A DNA stretch of 64,000 bases from Lasiodiplodia sp. COLG20 (Eukaryota; Ascomycota; Dothideomycetes; Botryosphaeriales; Botryosphaeriaceae). The notes under the pieces were generated by a model that was not told the origin of the DNA, searched no databases, and saw only the letters and a program-made list of their open reading frames with translations. Numbering within the stretch: position 1 is the stretch's first letter; each line of letters begins with the position of its first letter. Location: assembly GCA_009801085.1 (NCBI GenBank), contig VNWV01000052.1, forward strand, positions 1-64,000, in the 5' to 3' direction. This document shows, piece by piece, positions 54,533 to 64,000 of the stretch. Made by a program: the position numbers and the translations under genes.

Positions 54533-54783
54533 AGTTTGATATGCTTGTACAGATCCTACGTCTCCTCAGCATTGCAGTCAATGGTCATACTGTCCAACAT
54601 CGAAGAAATCGCAACGGCGTCGATGAACAATGCGCCTCCTCCGCATCCAAGACGGGCATTTTAAGTTATTTTCATCCTCAACACGACGCAAGACCGAAAG
54701 CCGGTGGCCAACTCACACTCAAACTGCCATCACAACAACAACGAGCGTCCGTCCAACACGACCTCCCTCCCTCCCAACCTCTC

Positions 54784-57147
54784 TCACCGACTCTTACCCA
54801 CATCCGCCAACTCAATCCCATCCTTCCCATCCTCATTATGCCTAAAACTCGCCCTCCTCACACTCCCCCCCCCCCCCTGCTGATGCTGATGCTGCGCATC
54901 CCCCGCCTTCAGATACCCCGCCGCCTCGCCCCTCTCCGCCTCGTCGCTCTCCTCAATCTGACTCGCACTCCCCTCGCCCCTATCCACATTAACCGCCAGG
55001 GCTGGCACAACCCCTCCTCCTCCCGCCCTCCCCTCCTCCTCCTCGGCCCCGCTGCTGCTACTACTGCTCTCCGAATCCTCGCCATGAATCCCGCCAACGC
55101 TCTCCATCGTAAACGGGCTCGCCGTCGGCGCATCCAGCACGCCCAACTCCTGGGGCGAAAAGTACCTCGGCAGGACCCACGTGCGCACCGGTATCAGCGC
55201 GAGGATAAAAACCGGGAACCCGACGGCGGCAATCGTCTGCGTAATCGCAAACGTCGCGCCGAAGCCCAGCAGCTCCAACCCCACAAACGCCCACACGGCC
55301 GCGGGGCGCCTTGCGTGCACGCGCTTGAGCGGGAGGTCCGCGGCGCTGCTCGTGAACGCGCGGTCGCGCGCCAGGAACGCGAGTTTCGCGGTAATCCCGT
55401 TCCCCTCGAGGGCCTGGACGCCCATGACGAAGAAGAGGCCCGCGAGGACGGCTTGCGGGATCAGGTGCAGGACGACGAGCAAGGGCCCCGTCATGGTGCC
55501 GAGCGTCAGCAGGCCTTGGGCGAGGTTGGAGACGCGCTGCTCGACGACGTGGTCGACGACGCGGCGTGTGTGGCCCTTGTTGTGGGCTTCGTCGTCGTCG
55601 GAGACGGTGCGGGTGACGCAGAGGGCGTTGGTGTGGAAGGGGGCTTGGGGGATGAGGCCGTTGGGAAAAGGGATGCCGAGGAGGCCGGAGACGCCGGTTG
55701 TTAGGCCGAGGAGGAAGAGGTCCCAGTGGAAGCCGGCGGGTTTGCGGAGTGGGAATTCGGTGCCTTGGGCGATGAGGGAGGAGACTGCGGGAGGGGGGGT
55801 TGTTAGTGGGTGCGCGTGGGGGGGATGGTGGGAGTGGGCGTACCGTTGTGGTCGAAGTAGAAGAGGATTGTTAGGAGGATGGCGAAGGGGATGGCTAGGA
55901 AGACTTCGCCCACTTTGATGTCCCAGAAATGGATGAACCATCCTCTATCGGTGGTTGGGTAGAAGGCTTTGCTTGTGGGGAGCTTGAGGAGTTCTACGCC
56001 TTGCATTTTGCCGATATGTACGAAGCCGGTGAAGAAGATGACGGTCAGGGGCGTGGCGTAGTCTTCAATGAACTTCCGTACATATCTGTGGAAGAGGGTG
56101 CTGTTGCCCACGACGCCTCCGATGTACGCCACCATGAGAACGAGTAGAGCAATCATGATGGAAAGGTACGCCGATGTGTCGCCGGCTTCCCATTGGCGAG
56201 TCAGGACTTGAATTCCTTTCTGCAAGTAGATGAAAGCGACGTAGAAGCCGAAGATGTCACAGGAGAAGCGAGTGACATATTTCAACCAATTGCAAGCGTT
56301 CGTGATGGCAAGAAACCAGTGCATAACAAGCGACCATCTGGATGACATAAGCTACTTGTACATGGCAATGTTCACGGTGACTTACAGGCCAATCCAGCAC
56401 ATGAACGAGAAGTAGTTGATGCTATGAGGGGCAATGATGTCGTAGACCTGGGGAATGAGTACTGGTTCCTAGGCGTGGTTGGGAAGAGCATACCGTATAA
56501 TTGAAGACAGTGATAGGCCCTGTTGACGTTAGTGAAAGGCTCTTTGGTTCAGACCTGACGCTAAGGCTCACCAGTAACGCCAACGATGACCAAAGGCTGA
56601 GCTGAGAAGACGGAGAAGACGACAGAAGCGAGGACGGAAGCTAGCAAGACTTCATTCACGCCAAAGCTGGAATCCGTCTTTGCAAACATATCCAGCGAAA
56701 AGGCCAGGGCGGGAAGGATACTACAGGTACGTTAGATAGGGTCACCTACGGCACATGTCATCCATGGAATGCATTCATGAAGCGCGCACTCGGAAAGTGA
56801 TTATATTCTGAATTGCCTTACTTTGCAAAATACATGTAGATGGTAGCAGGGACGACTCTGTAGTCCCAGGCATCTGTCCAGTCGGAAACATAGTAGGGGG
56901 CTCTTCTGCGAATGTCATGGACCATGCCCCTGAACCACCGGATCTGCCACCACTTGTCATGCCTGTGGGTTGAAGTGGTGCGTCCCGAGGCGCGCGTCGT
57001 GTGGCGGCTCAGGCGGTCGTCGCTCTGCCGCATCTTCCAGGAGGTCAAGGGGACGCGCTTCTGCCACGGTTTCCGCGATCTGCGATCAGTCGATGCGAGT
57101 GAAGATCGGCGCTGGCCCGGAAGGGTGTAGGCGTCGGATTGGCTCAT
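54784..57147 (-). CDS. SLC4/HCO3- transporter family, Bor1-like borate/anion exporter
   Basis: Minus-strand exons 56822-57147, 56572-56720, 56494-56519, 56386-56447, 55844-56337 and 54784-55784 (685 aa, phases agree). A cytosolic basic N-terminus (QSDAYTLPGQRRSS) precedes the membrane domain: YFANILPALAFSLDMF, LIVIVGVTGPITVFNYT-type TM3 region, YDIIAPHSINYFSFMCWIGLW, YVTRFSCDIFGFYVAFIYL, GTEFPLRKPAGFHWDLFLLG, GIPFPNGLIPQAPFHT, LFFVMGVQALEGNGI. These are hallmarks of Bor1p-type SLC4 proteins in the plasma or vacuolar membrane, which efflux borate and affect anion balance. A long acidic/Ser-rich C-terminal tail (EDSESSSSSSGAEEEEG) is larger than in yeast Bor1. A GTAAG near the stop could indicate one more short exon. 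Confidence 0.93.
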
Positions 57148-58003
57148 GGTGGGCTTCGTTAGCGACAGGGGAGAGACGCAGACCACTTCAAAAGGACGGC
57201 GATACAGCGGCGCAATCGTCTCGGGCACGTCGAAAGCTTCAGCGACGTCAGGAGCGCGGCAGAGCCATTCCGGAGGCCGAGGGTGGGAGATTTTCTGGGC
57301 GGCTGGGGATGCGGAGAAGTGAGATTAAGGTGCGCTGGAGATCGCCCGAGCGGCGGGGCGGCTGCGCTCTTCATCGTCCCCACATGCGTCATCGCCCGAG
57401 TCATGCTCGATTTGCATCTGCCTTCGCCAACCTCCAGGATGAGACCGAGCATCGCTGTTCCGCTAGCGCCGGGAAGCGCTGCGACCCACAATCGACCCTG
57501 CAGCCGCCTCTTGACTCGTTTGCCGAAACTTTCGTCCAGGCGAGCGAGCGAGCGAATGGCGGTGAAGTAGACTACCGTCGTGCCGTTCCCCGCTCCTTCC
57601 CCATCAGGAAAGGACTCTTGCTTCGGAGCCATCTCCATTGCCAGATGTGCCAGAAGTGGAATGCCTATGCTTTCTTCTGCCTATCCGGGTATCACTAGGA
57701 GCCAAAACCAGAGATAAAGTTTGTAAGAATAGAGATGAACATGGTAAAATTAGACTTAACTTTAAGCAACAATTATATGCTTGTTCGGATATCTTGGCAA
57801 TGCCAGAAAAAATTGTAGTGCAATGTTTAAAAGTCGATCTTAGCAAGACTCTTGTCGAGGGCTTTTCATCTAGGGCCGTTCATATAGCTACATATGAATT
57901 TACTATTACGTTGGATGGGTTTGTTGAGTCGTAAGACTTATACTTAAAGGTCCTCTCAGAGTCCTTTCGCTACCACTAAATAGCGTCTCTCAACAAACGC
58001 TGC
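57148..58003. other. intergenic, partly AT-rich
   Basis: Promoter side of the Bor1-like gene, then an AT-rich stretch at about 57700-57950 with a 99-codon ORF (57638-57934) of uncertain nature. Nothing recognisable. Confidence 0.4.
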
Positions 58004-59930
58004 GTGGGACAAGAACAGGAGGTATCATTACCGAGAATAGGGATACAAAGCTTTGCATCAGCTTTAACATACTTTTCCCCAAGTACTTGGTTAGAATTTA
58101 GCGGCAGCTATCCTATCCTTTCCTACACCAAAAGCCAAGAAAGAAACACAACAGTGCGTCCTTACGAGACGTATTCTGCTCTACAACATGCCGAAGAGGT
58201 TAGTAGCTACCACAGCCATCCAGAGACCTTGTATTTACGTGATCGGTCACGTATCACCAGAGAATAAGGTGTGCTTGGTCGTGCAGCATTTTCAGTAGCA
58301 ATCCAAATGCTTAAATGGATTGCAGAGGGAAATTTGGGCCGAAACATTAGTCTTCTACTACGAGAAGCCGAAGCCAAAGAGGTACATCCGACGGTCAAGG
58401 ATTTCGCCATTGGCTACGACGAGGTCTCATCTGTCCACCGCATCTCCGAACAAGGCACTGCGCTCAGGAAGTTCTACAAGTCTCCCCTAGGTCGCAGCGA
58501 CAAAATACCTCGAGAGATGTTGGCCCGGCTAATACAGCCGCTGGCCAACAGCAATTTCACCGAGAATTCCGACCTGCCGATGATCGACGGCTTCCACGCC
58601 GACTTCATCATGGGTTTCGTAGATCTTCTCAAACTTGCGGAAGAGTTAGTTGGAGGAGATCTGCGCGCTCTAGAACATGCGGAGGAAGCGTTCATGCATC
58701 ACTAGTGCATACAGGAAGAGGGATGGCGTAGGTAGTGCGCTGTGTAGGGCGGCATTCAGAAACAAATCAACTCGCCAGTTTCTTGGCACAGATAGCAGCA
58801 GCAATCCTTCTAAGGTCGATGAGGAAGATACCGGCACCGTTGGCGGAGAAAGATGCGCGTCCGGTATTTGTGGTTTGGTAGCTGTTTGGCCTGCTCCTTC
58901 GCAACGGAAGAAGCCGGTTCTACAATGAGCGTTCGAGGCAGCACTTGATATTGCGAATATGATATCCCTGAGCTGGATCATCTGGAGGGAGCCATGTGTC
59001 GGTGGAGATGCGGAAAGAGCCGCAAACTGCTTGTTCCTGGACTAAAAACGATAGCTCTTCCAACTAACCTAGACACCGCTACGTAATGGGCGCTTCTGGG
59101 GACCGTGCACCCATCGAGACTTCACCTAATTTTGAAAGAGGATGAAGTTGAGAAGATGCTGGAAGATGCGTCCAGGGATTTTCCGGTTGCTTGAGCGTGA
59201 CCGAAGGGACGTTAGACTATCGCTAGAGAAGTGGGCATGTGGACGTTGATCCGGACGTCATTGTTCCTCGAATCGGGCCTAGTTGAAAAGGCAAAGGATT
59301 TTCGGAAGGCTGGTGATTGTTTTGATTTTCCCGCCCGCACAGTGAGGGGTACTGCAGCCGAATTCTAGCGTGAACTCGTTTTTGCTCATGTCATTGGTAG
59401 TCGAAGCCATTGTCCGGACGTTGATGCGGAGTTAACAGCATATACATTCGGACAAGACGATAGCTTCTACTGGCCACGTATGTTGAAAAATCGTAGAGGC
59501 ATAGCTACCGCTTGATCCGGGCCCTGCTATTCCTGCCGCTAGCCTTCGGCTACAATACCCGTATCGACGTCGAAAAAGTTGGAGGTCTGTTGTTTACTCA
59601 GGGTAGACCCATGCGGTATGACATCAGTCGAGGCGATGACAACATCAGTGGGGTCCATCGCCGATTATTCCCGTTCCTGAAGCGTCCACGGAAGCGTAGC
59701 GAACGGTGGAAATTTGAAGCAGATCACCTTCAACTCAGGATTCAAGGCGTTGGAGTGCTAAGTGAAATGAGAAGTCAAAGGCCTCGACGGCGCAAAGTGT
59801 CGCTGCAGTGGGGGCCAAGCCAATGCCCCAGACGCCGCCTCGGAGCGACCGGGACTGCACAGACAGGGTCCAGATCCTTAAATGACGAAAATTTGAGCGG
59901 ATCGATAAGCAGCCGACGCTAGAGAACGAG
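58004..59930 (+). other. degenerate coding-like region including a 144-codon ORF
   Basis: ORF 58271-58705 (begins GTG) has believable protein character (MLKWIAEGNLGRNISLLLRE, VHPTVKDFAIGYDEVSSVHR, GFHADFIMGFVDLLKLAEEL). Upstream 58004-58267 and downstream pieces (SALCRAAFRNKSTRQF at about 58730; LLPLAFGYNTRIDVEKVGGL at about 59530) are also protein-like but in different frames and full of stops. I infer one or more decayed genes. No family can be named, and no transposase or polymerase motif is visible. Confidence 0.35.
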
Positions 59931-60732
59931 GCATCTCGAAATGAAAGCATTCATGGGAGGGGGATGTCCAGACCACCTATACAGATATACGATATAAAGG
60001 CTGAGACAGAAAATGGAATTGGCCAGCGCTGAGTGGCAGTGTGGGGCCTGAGGTCCCGTGAGCCCGAGCAAGGAGAAGCGCGACGCGTGCTGCAAGGCGG
60101 GTGCGACGCGTCTGTTGGGCAATAATCCAGAGCTCCAGAGCGTCCCTTGGCTCGCTGGCGTGTGCGACTGAACGGGTTTGCTCGGGGTTGAAGTTTGGCC
60201 AGGCTGGCAAGTGATTTGGGATGCGTCAGCGCGCCGCCAGGGAGCAGAGGCCACCGACCCAGCAAAGGGGTACAAACAAGCGCAATCGCGCGCGCTGCTG
60301 GCAATATTTTTTTCCTCCTGCCTCGCCCAGAGGCATGTAATCGCTCCCGTCCTGCGCCCTTGGCTCGCCACCCTGGCTGCTTCGCGTAGGTCAGCACGGG
60401 AAAACCCAAATAACGCGACTCTGCTGCCGGTCCGAGCCTCAGAGCTTCGTAAACGACATCAACCTGCCAGAGGCCAGCCACCACCCAGCCCCGGACACCA
60501 GCCTTCGCCCATCCTGCGGCCTCCACGCCCCGCCCACAGTACCATTGACCTGCATCTTACTGCGCATTTTTTACGGTACGTTGCTGCCTTTGCCCGTCGC
60601 TCCTGCAGCTGAGGGCACCCCGAACCACGGATGACCCGTCCTGCTGCGCTGCAGCTTTCCGGACTCCTCCACCTGCGCCCAACTTGCGCTTCCGTTTGCT
60701 CTTGCAACTCGCCATCCGCTGCGACAGCTGCA
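59931..60732. other. forkhead gene 5' region
   Basis: About 800 bp upstream of the transcription factor. Long ORFs on both strands are GC-rich artefacts. An in-frame ATG at 60631 lies upstream of the chosen start. Confidence 0.45.
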
Positions 60733-63310
60733 ATGACTAACTCCGACCAGACACACGACACCATGCCTCCAAGAGGCGGCCGTGGCGGTCGTGGCGCAAA
60801 GCGCGAGGTCGTCCAGGAGCAGTCCGACACGCCCGCTTCCATCGAGACGCCCACCCGCAAGAAGAGAAGAGTAAGCTCGCCCACTCGCCGCCCGACGCGC
60901 TCGCACCCGCACCTAGTAACCGCCGCCCAGCTGAACAACAACGCCGACACTGCTGAATCGAGAGTCCCGACTCGCCCGCCCTCCGCCCAGAGCGACCGGA
61001 CAATAGGCAGCGACGATGAGGACGAAGGAAAAGAGAAGCCCACGCCCGAGGAGCTCTTGACTCAGGTCGTCCCGCTGCTACGCGTCGCCGGCTACGTCAC
61101 GAATGCCCAGGTCGAGCTCTCGAACGAGCTGCAAAAGCGCGATCCGGCCATCGCCGAGAAGGGCAGCACTCAGGCTTACGCCAAGATCGAGGGCCACAAT
61201 TGGGTCTTCTTCGCGAAGTCGACCCACGTCGTCATCGGCAGAGGCGAGCACGGCTACTCTGCACGCCAGGCGAGCGAGAACGGTGGTGGCACGCCCGGTC
61301 AGCAAGTCGGCAGCTTCTACGGGCAGCAGGGCCCCACTGCTTCCGAAAAGGTCCACATCGACCTGGGCCCCGACAAGCAGGTGTCGCGCATCCACGCCTG
61401 GATTGACTACGAGCCCGACGCGCGCTCGTGGTTCGTTCTCGTCAACGGCCGGAATGGCCTCAAGCTGGACGACCGCACGCTCTCGCGCGGCGAGAAGGTC
61501 AAGCTGCACTCGGGTTCCGTGATCGGAGTTTGTGGCACTGAGATGATTTTCGTGTGCCCTGGCGAGTCGATCGATGTTCACCCATCGATTATCGCACGCG
61601 CCAGGCAGGGTGAGTCTGGCGAAGGCGAGGATGGTCAGGATGAGAGCTCGTTCCACCAGATGAACAACGGTCATGGAAAGAGTACTGGATCTCAGGGAGG
61701 TCTGCCCCCAACTAGCGCTCCGTACAACGGTTCGAATGCTCGCCAGCACGGCCAATACAACCAGAGTCACTCTTACCAAGCCCACCCGCCTTCATCGGGT
61801 CCTTTGGCGCCCAATACTCCCATTCCCTCGCGAACCAAGCAGTCTCCTAAAATCAAGACATCTCCCTCTGGAGCCTATTCCCGTGGGGTTATGCTTGAGA
61901 GCACGGAGCACATTGACTACAGCGCCGACAGCGCAAAGGACTTGAAGCCCCCGCACAGCTACGCCCAGTTGATTGGACAAGCCATCATGTCGTCGCCCGA
62001 AGAGCAGCTGACACTGGCCAACATTTACGAATACATCAAGAAGCACTATGCATTTTACCGCTTCAGCGGCGGCGGATGGCAGAACTCGATCCGCCACAAC
62101 CTCTCTCTGAGCAAGCATTTTGAAAAGGTCGCGCGCCGCACGGACGAGCCGGGTAAGGGCATGAAATGGCGGCTGGTTCCGGAAGAACGGGAGAACTTTT
62201 TGAAGAAGGGCATCCACACTCGCAAGACGCGCATGGGCTCTTCCGGACCCAACTCGCCGGCGATCGCTCAGGCTAGCGAGCGTTTGCACGGAGCTGTCAC
62301 CGTCAACCCCGATGTTCAGACCCCATCCCAGCCCTCCAAGTTCCGAGTCAAGGAGTCGCCCCGCTCCGTTACCCCGCCGCTTACCAGCTATCCAACGGCA
62401 AACGAATCCTACACGCCCGATCGCGGTCCACAGCCACAGCGCAAGCCTCTGCTCAACAGCGATCAGATCTTCACCCCCATCAACGACCGCAAGGTTACTT
62501 TCCCGCCCATGCAAACGACAAATTTCGGCCGCGCGCTGGAGCAAGAGAGCAATATACGCAATTCGGGGGGCATCATCGACAGCAAGACCGAACCGGGTCC
62601 TACGCCACGCCCCCGCTCTTCTCTTGACCTGTCTTACTCGCCGCCGGCAACAAACGGCTACAAGACGGCTGGCCTGGATCTCCCGGAGACCTTCAACGGC
62701 CTAGTCACGCCCCTTGTCGCCAAGAACAAGCCACACCTTGCCCCTCCGAGCACAGCCAAGATGCCCAGCCAGTATTGCTATCTGAGTTCTCCTGCACCAT
62801 TCTGGAAATTCGCCGACCTGGGATCCACACCTGCGCGCCAGTACGTCGATTTCAGTCCGAGTAAGGAATCGAAGCCCTTCAACTTTGGAAATGACGAGGA
62901 GAATGAAAAAGATGAGGTGGACGATGACGAGGAAGAAGAGGAAGAGGAGGAGGTAGAAGCAGGCCCAGTTCAACCTAGCTCGCCGCCCGTCGTGATGGGT
63001 GACACAGCAAGCCGAAGCCGGAGCCTGGAAGGATCCAACTCGGGAGACGGAGACTCGCAAGAGCTTTCTCCAGCGACACCAACTCGGCCGAGCAGTCGCC
63101 GCTTCAACACAGCCGAAGAAGTTGCGGTGAAGAAGCAGCTACCCGCGCAGCTGGAGGGCGATGACAAGGACGAAGAGGGCATTGACCTCATGAAGTAAGT
63201 GGTTCAGTCTTCAAGACAGCGATGGTCTAACAAGACACAGGGGATTCCAAGGAATCGGGAGCTTCCACCGCGGACTCAACCAAAGCGCAGGCTTCATTCG
63301 CCGCGGTTGA
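60733..63310 (+). CDS. FHA-forkhead transcription factor (Fkh1/Fkh2-like)
   Basis: Exons 60733-63194 and 63241-63310 (843 aa; 46-nt intron GTAAGT ... CTAAC ... CACAG, phase agrees, adds GFQGIGSFHRGLNQ). Start ATG 60733 (MTNSDQTHD); in-frame ATGs 60631 and 60763 are alternatives. Basic N-terminus with AT-hook-like RGGRGGRG and KKRR. FHA domain about 150-280 (WVFFAKSTHVVIGRG, KQVSRIHAWIDYEP, FVLVNGRNGLKLD). Forkhead DNA-binding domain about 395-490 (KPPHSYAQLIGQAI, LANIYEYIKKHYAFYR, GWQNSIRHNLSLSKHF, MKWRLVPEE). An acidic stretch (DEVDDDEEEEEEEEV) and Ser/Pro-rich C-terminus follow. The FHA plus forkhead combination is that of yeast and fission yeast Fkh regulators of G2/M genes; here it likely controls cell cycle or development in the nucleus. 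Confidence 0.95.
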
Positions 63311-64000
63311 GGGCTGTTCCAGATCGGATGAAACAATTTATTACGACAAATTTGTATACCTTGCGGGACTGGCTAGAGGGAGTTTGGGCGTGCAGGTGCT
63401 CATCTGGTGGAATTTGGCTTCGACTCTTGTAGCATGAGTGTATCATGCGGTTTATTTGTGCTGCTCTGCTGTACTCCGTTCGGGTCGGGCATTTGATTCG
63501 GAGGGCGGATTGAGTTCAGCGTTCTGTTCGTATTGATCATGGCTTGCGTGCTTGTTGCAAACAGCGATGACGGTTGACGGCATGTCTGGCGGCGATATCA
63601 CTGGGCGGTTTAGGTAACGCGCAATGAACAATTTGTGGACTTTGATTCTGTTGGATGGTTACACCGGCGATGCGTGCGGCCGACTGGACCCTGTCGCGAT
63701 GTGCAAACGTGCTTGCATGCCGATGTCGTGCAGGGTGTCCGAGTAGTGCTCACCTAAAGACCATTGCGGAGGGGAAGGGCCAGGTTTCTGTGGGCAGCCG
63801 CATCCCCGACTCAGAAGGCCGGGGTGCAGGCACATCACAATTCACATTCAACAACGTGCCTGAAGAGTGCACGCGCAAACAACAGACGACACGGTCTCGT
63901 GCGCGTCCACCTCACTGCTCTCATCGCAGACGCGCCTCAAACGCATCCGCAGGCTGCCGCTGAGACTGCAATGCCTGGAGGCCCGCTTCCGAGCTGAGCC
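63311..64000. other. 3' region of the forkhead gene, no gene seen
   Basis: 690 bp to the window end. Only short ORFs. The window may end inside an intergenic region. Confidence 0.5.

Overview
The window is nuclear DNA from a filamentous ascomycete (Pezizomycotina). I lean towards Dothideomycetes, but that is inference. The support is many short GT..AG introns (mostly 46-160 nt) with CTAAC/CTGAC branch sites, fungal-only families (HET, Pal1, DUF3176, SERAC1-like hydrolase-NACHT-ankyrin receptors) and GC-rich coding sequence separated by long gene-poor stretches. Exon structures were built by eye from splice motifs and reading-phase consistency. No transcript or database search was available.

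Layout. (1) 1-4268: the 3' part of a large NLR-like receptor (alpha/beta hydrolase, NTPase, ZZ finger, ankyrin repeats). (2) 5317-6650: a decayed membrane-protein pseudogene with several in-frame stops and an internal deletion. (3) 6651-12017: 5.4 kb without a supportable gene, holding degenerate GC-rich repeats. (4) 12018-15269: a GH3 beta-glucosidase whose long first intron carries an in-frame alternative N-terminus with a transmembrane helix. (5) 17955-28819: HET-domain protein with a ZZ finger, a 531-codon PigL_N-like protein that lacks an ATG, and a second hydrolase-NACHT-ankyrin NLR broken by one stop codon. AT-rich sequence with a strong hairpin and a MITE-like inverted repeat lies between them. 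(6) 29253-31649: a DUF3176 membrane protein. (7) 32632-43074: a housekeeping block of Pal1, Mediator MED31, RNA polymerase III subunit Rpc11, a small ankyrin protein like yeast YGL242C, the SF3b5 splicing factor with an unusual C-terminal extension, and a coiled-coil protein whose tail carries two stops. (8) 43469-53607: an accessory metabolic stretch of aldo-keto reductase, a low-complexity protein with a frameshift inside a TCC microsatellite, an NAD-dependent epimerase/reductase, a cytochrome P450 with one internal TAG, and a divergent alpha/beta-hydrolase. (9) 54017-57147: a small charged protein and a Bor1-type SLC4 transporter. (10) 57148-60732: mostly degraded sequence. (11) 60733-63310: an FHA-forkhead transcription factor.

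Two themes run through the window. First, a concentration of fungal allorecognition/immunity-type genes (two NLRs, one HET, one PigL_N-like protein), some damaged. Second, several otherwise intact genes broken by single nonsense codons or one indel, while housekeeping genes are untouched. The most unusual observations are the dual N-terminus of the beta-glucosidase, the SF3b5 extension controlled by one short intron, the GTG-start PigL_N-like protein with possible amyloid-type repeats beside an NLR, and the repeated single-stop disruptions.
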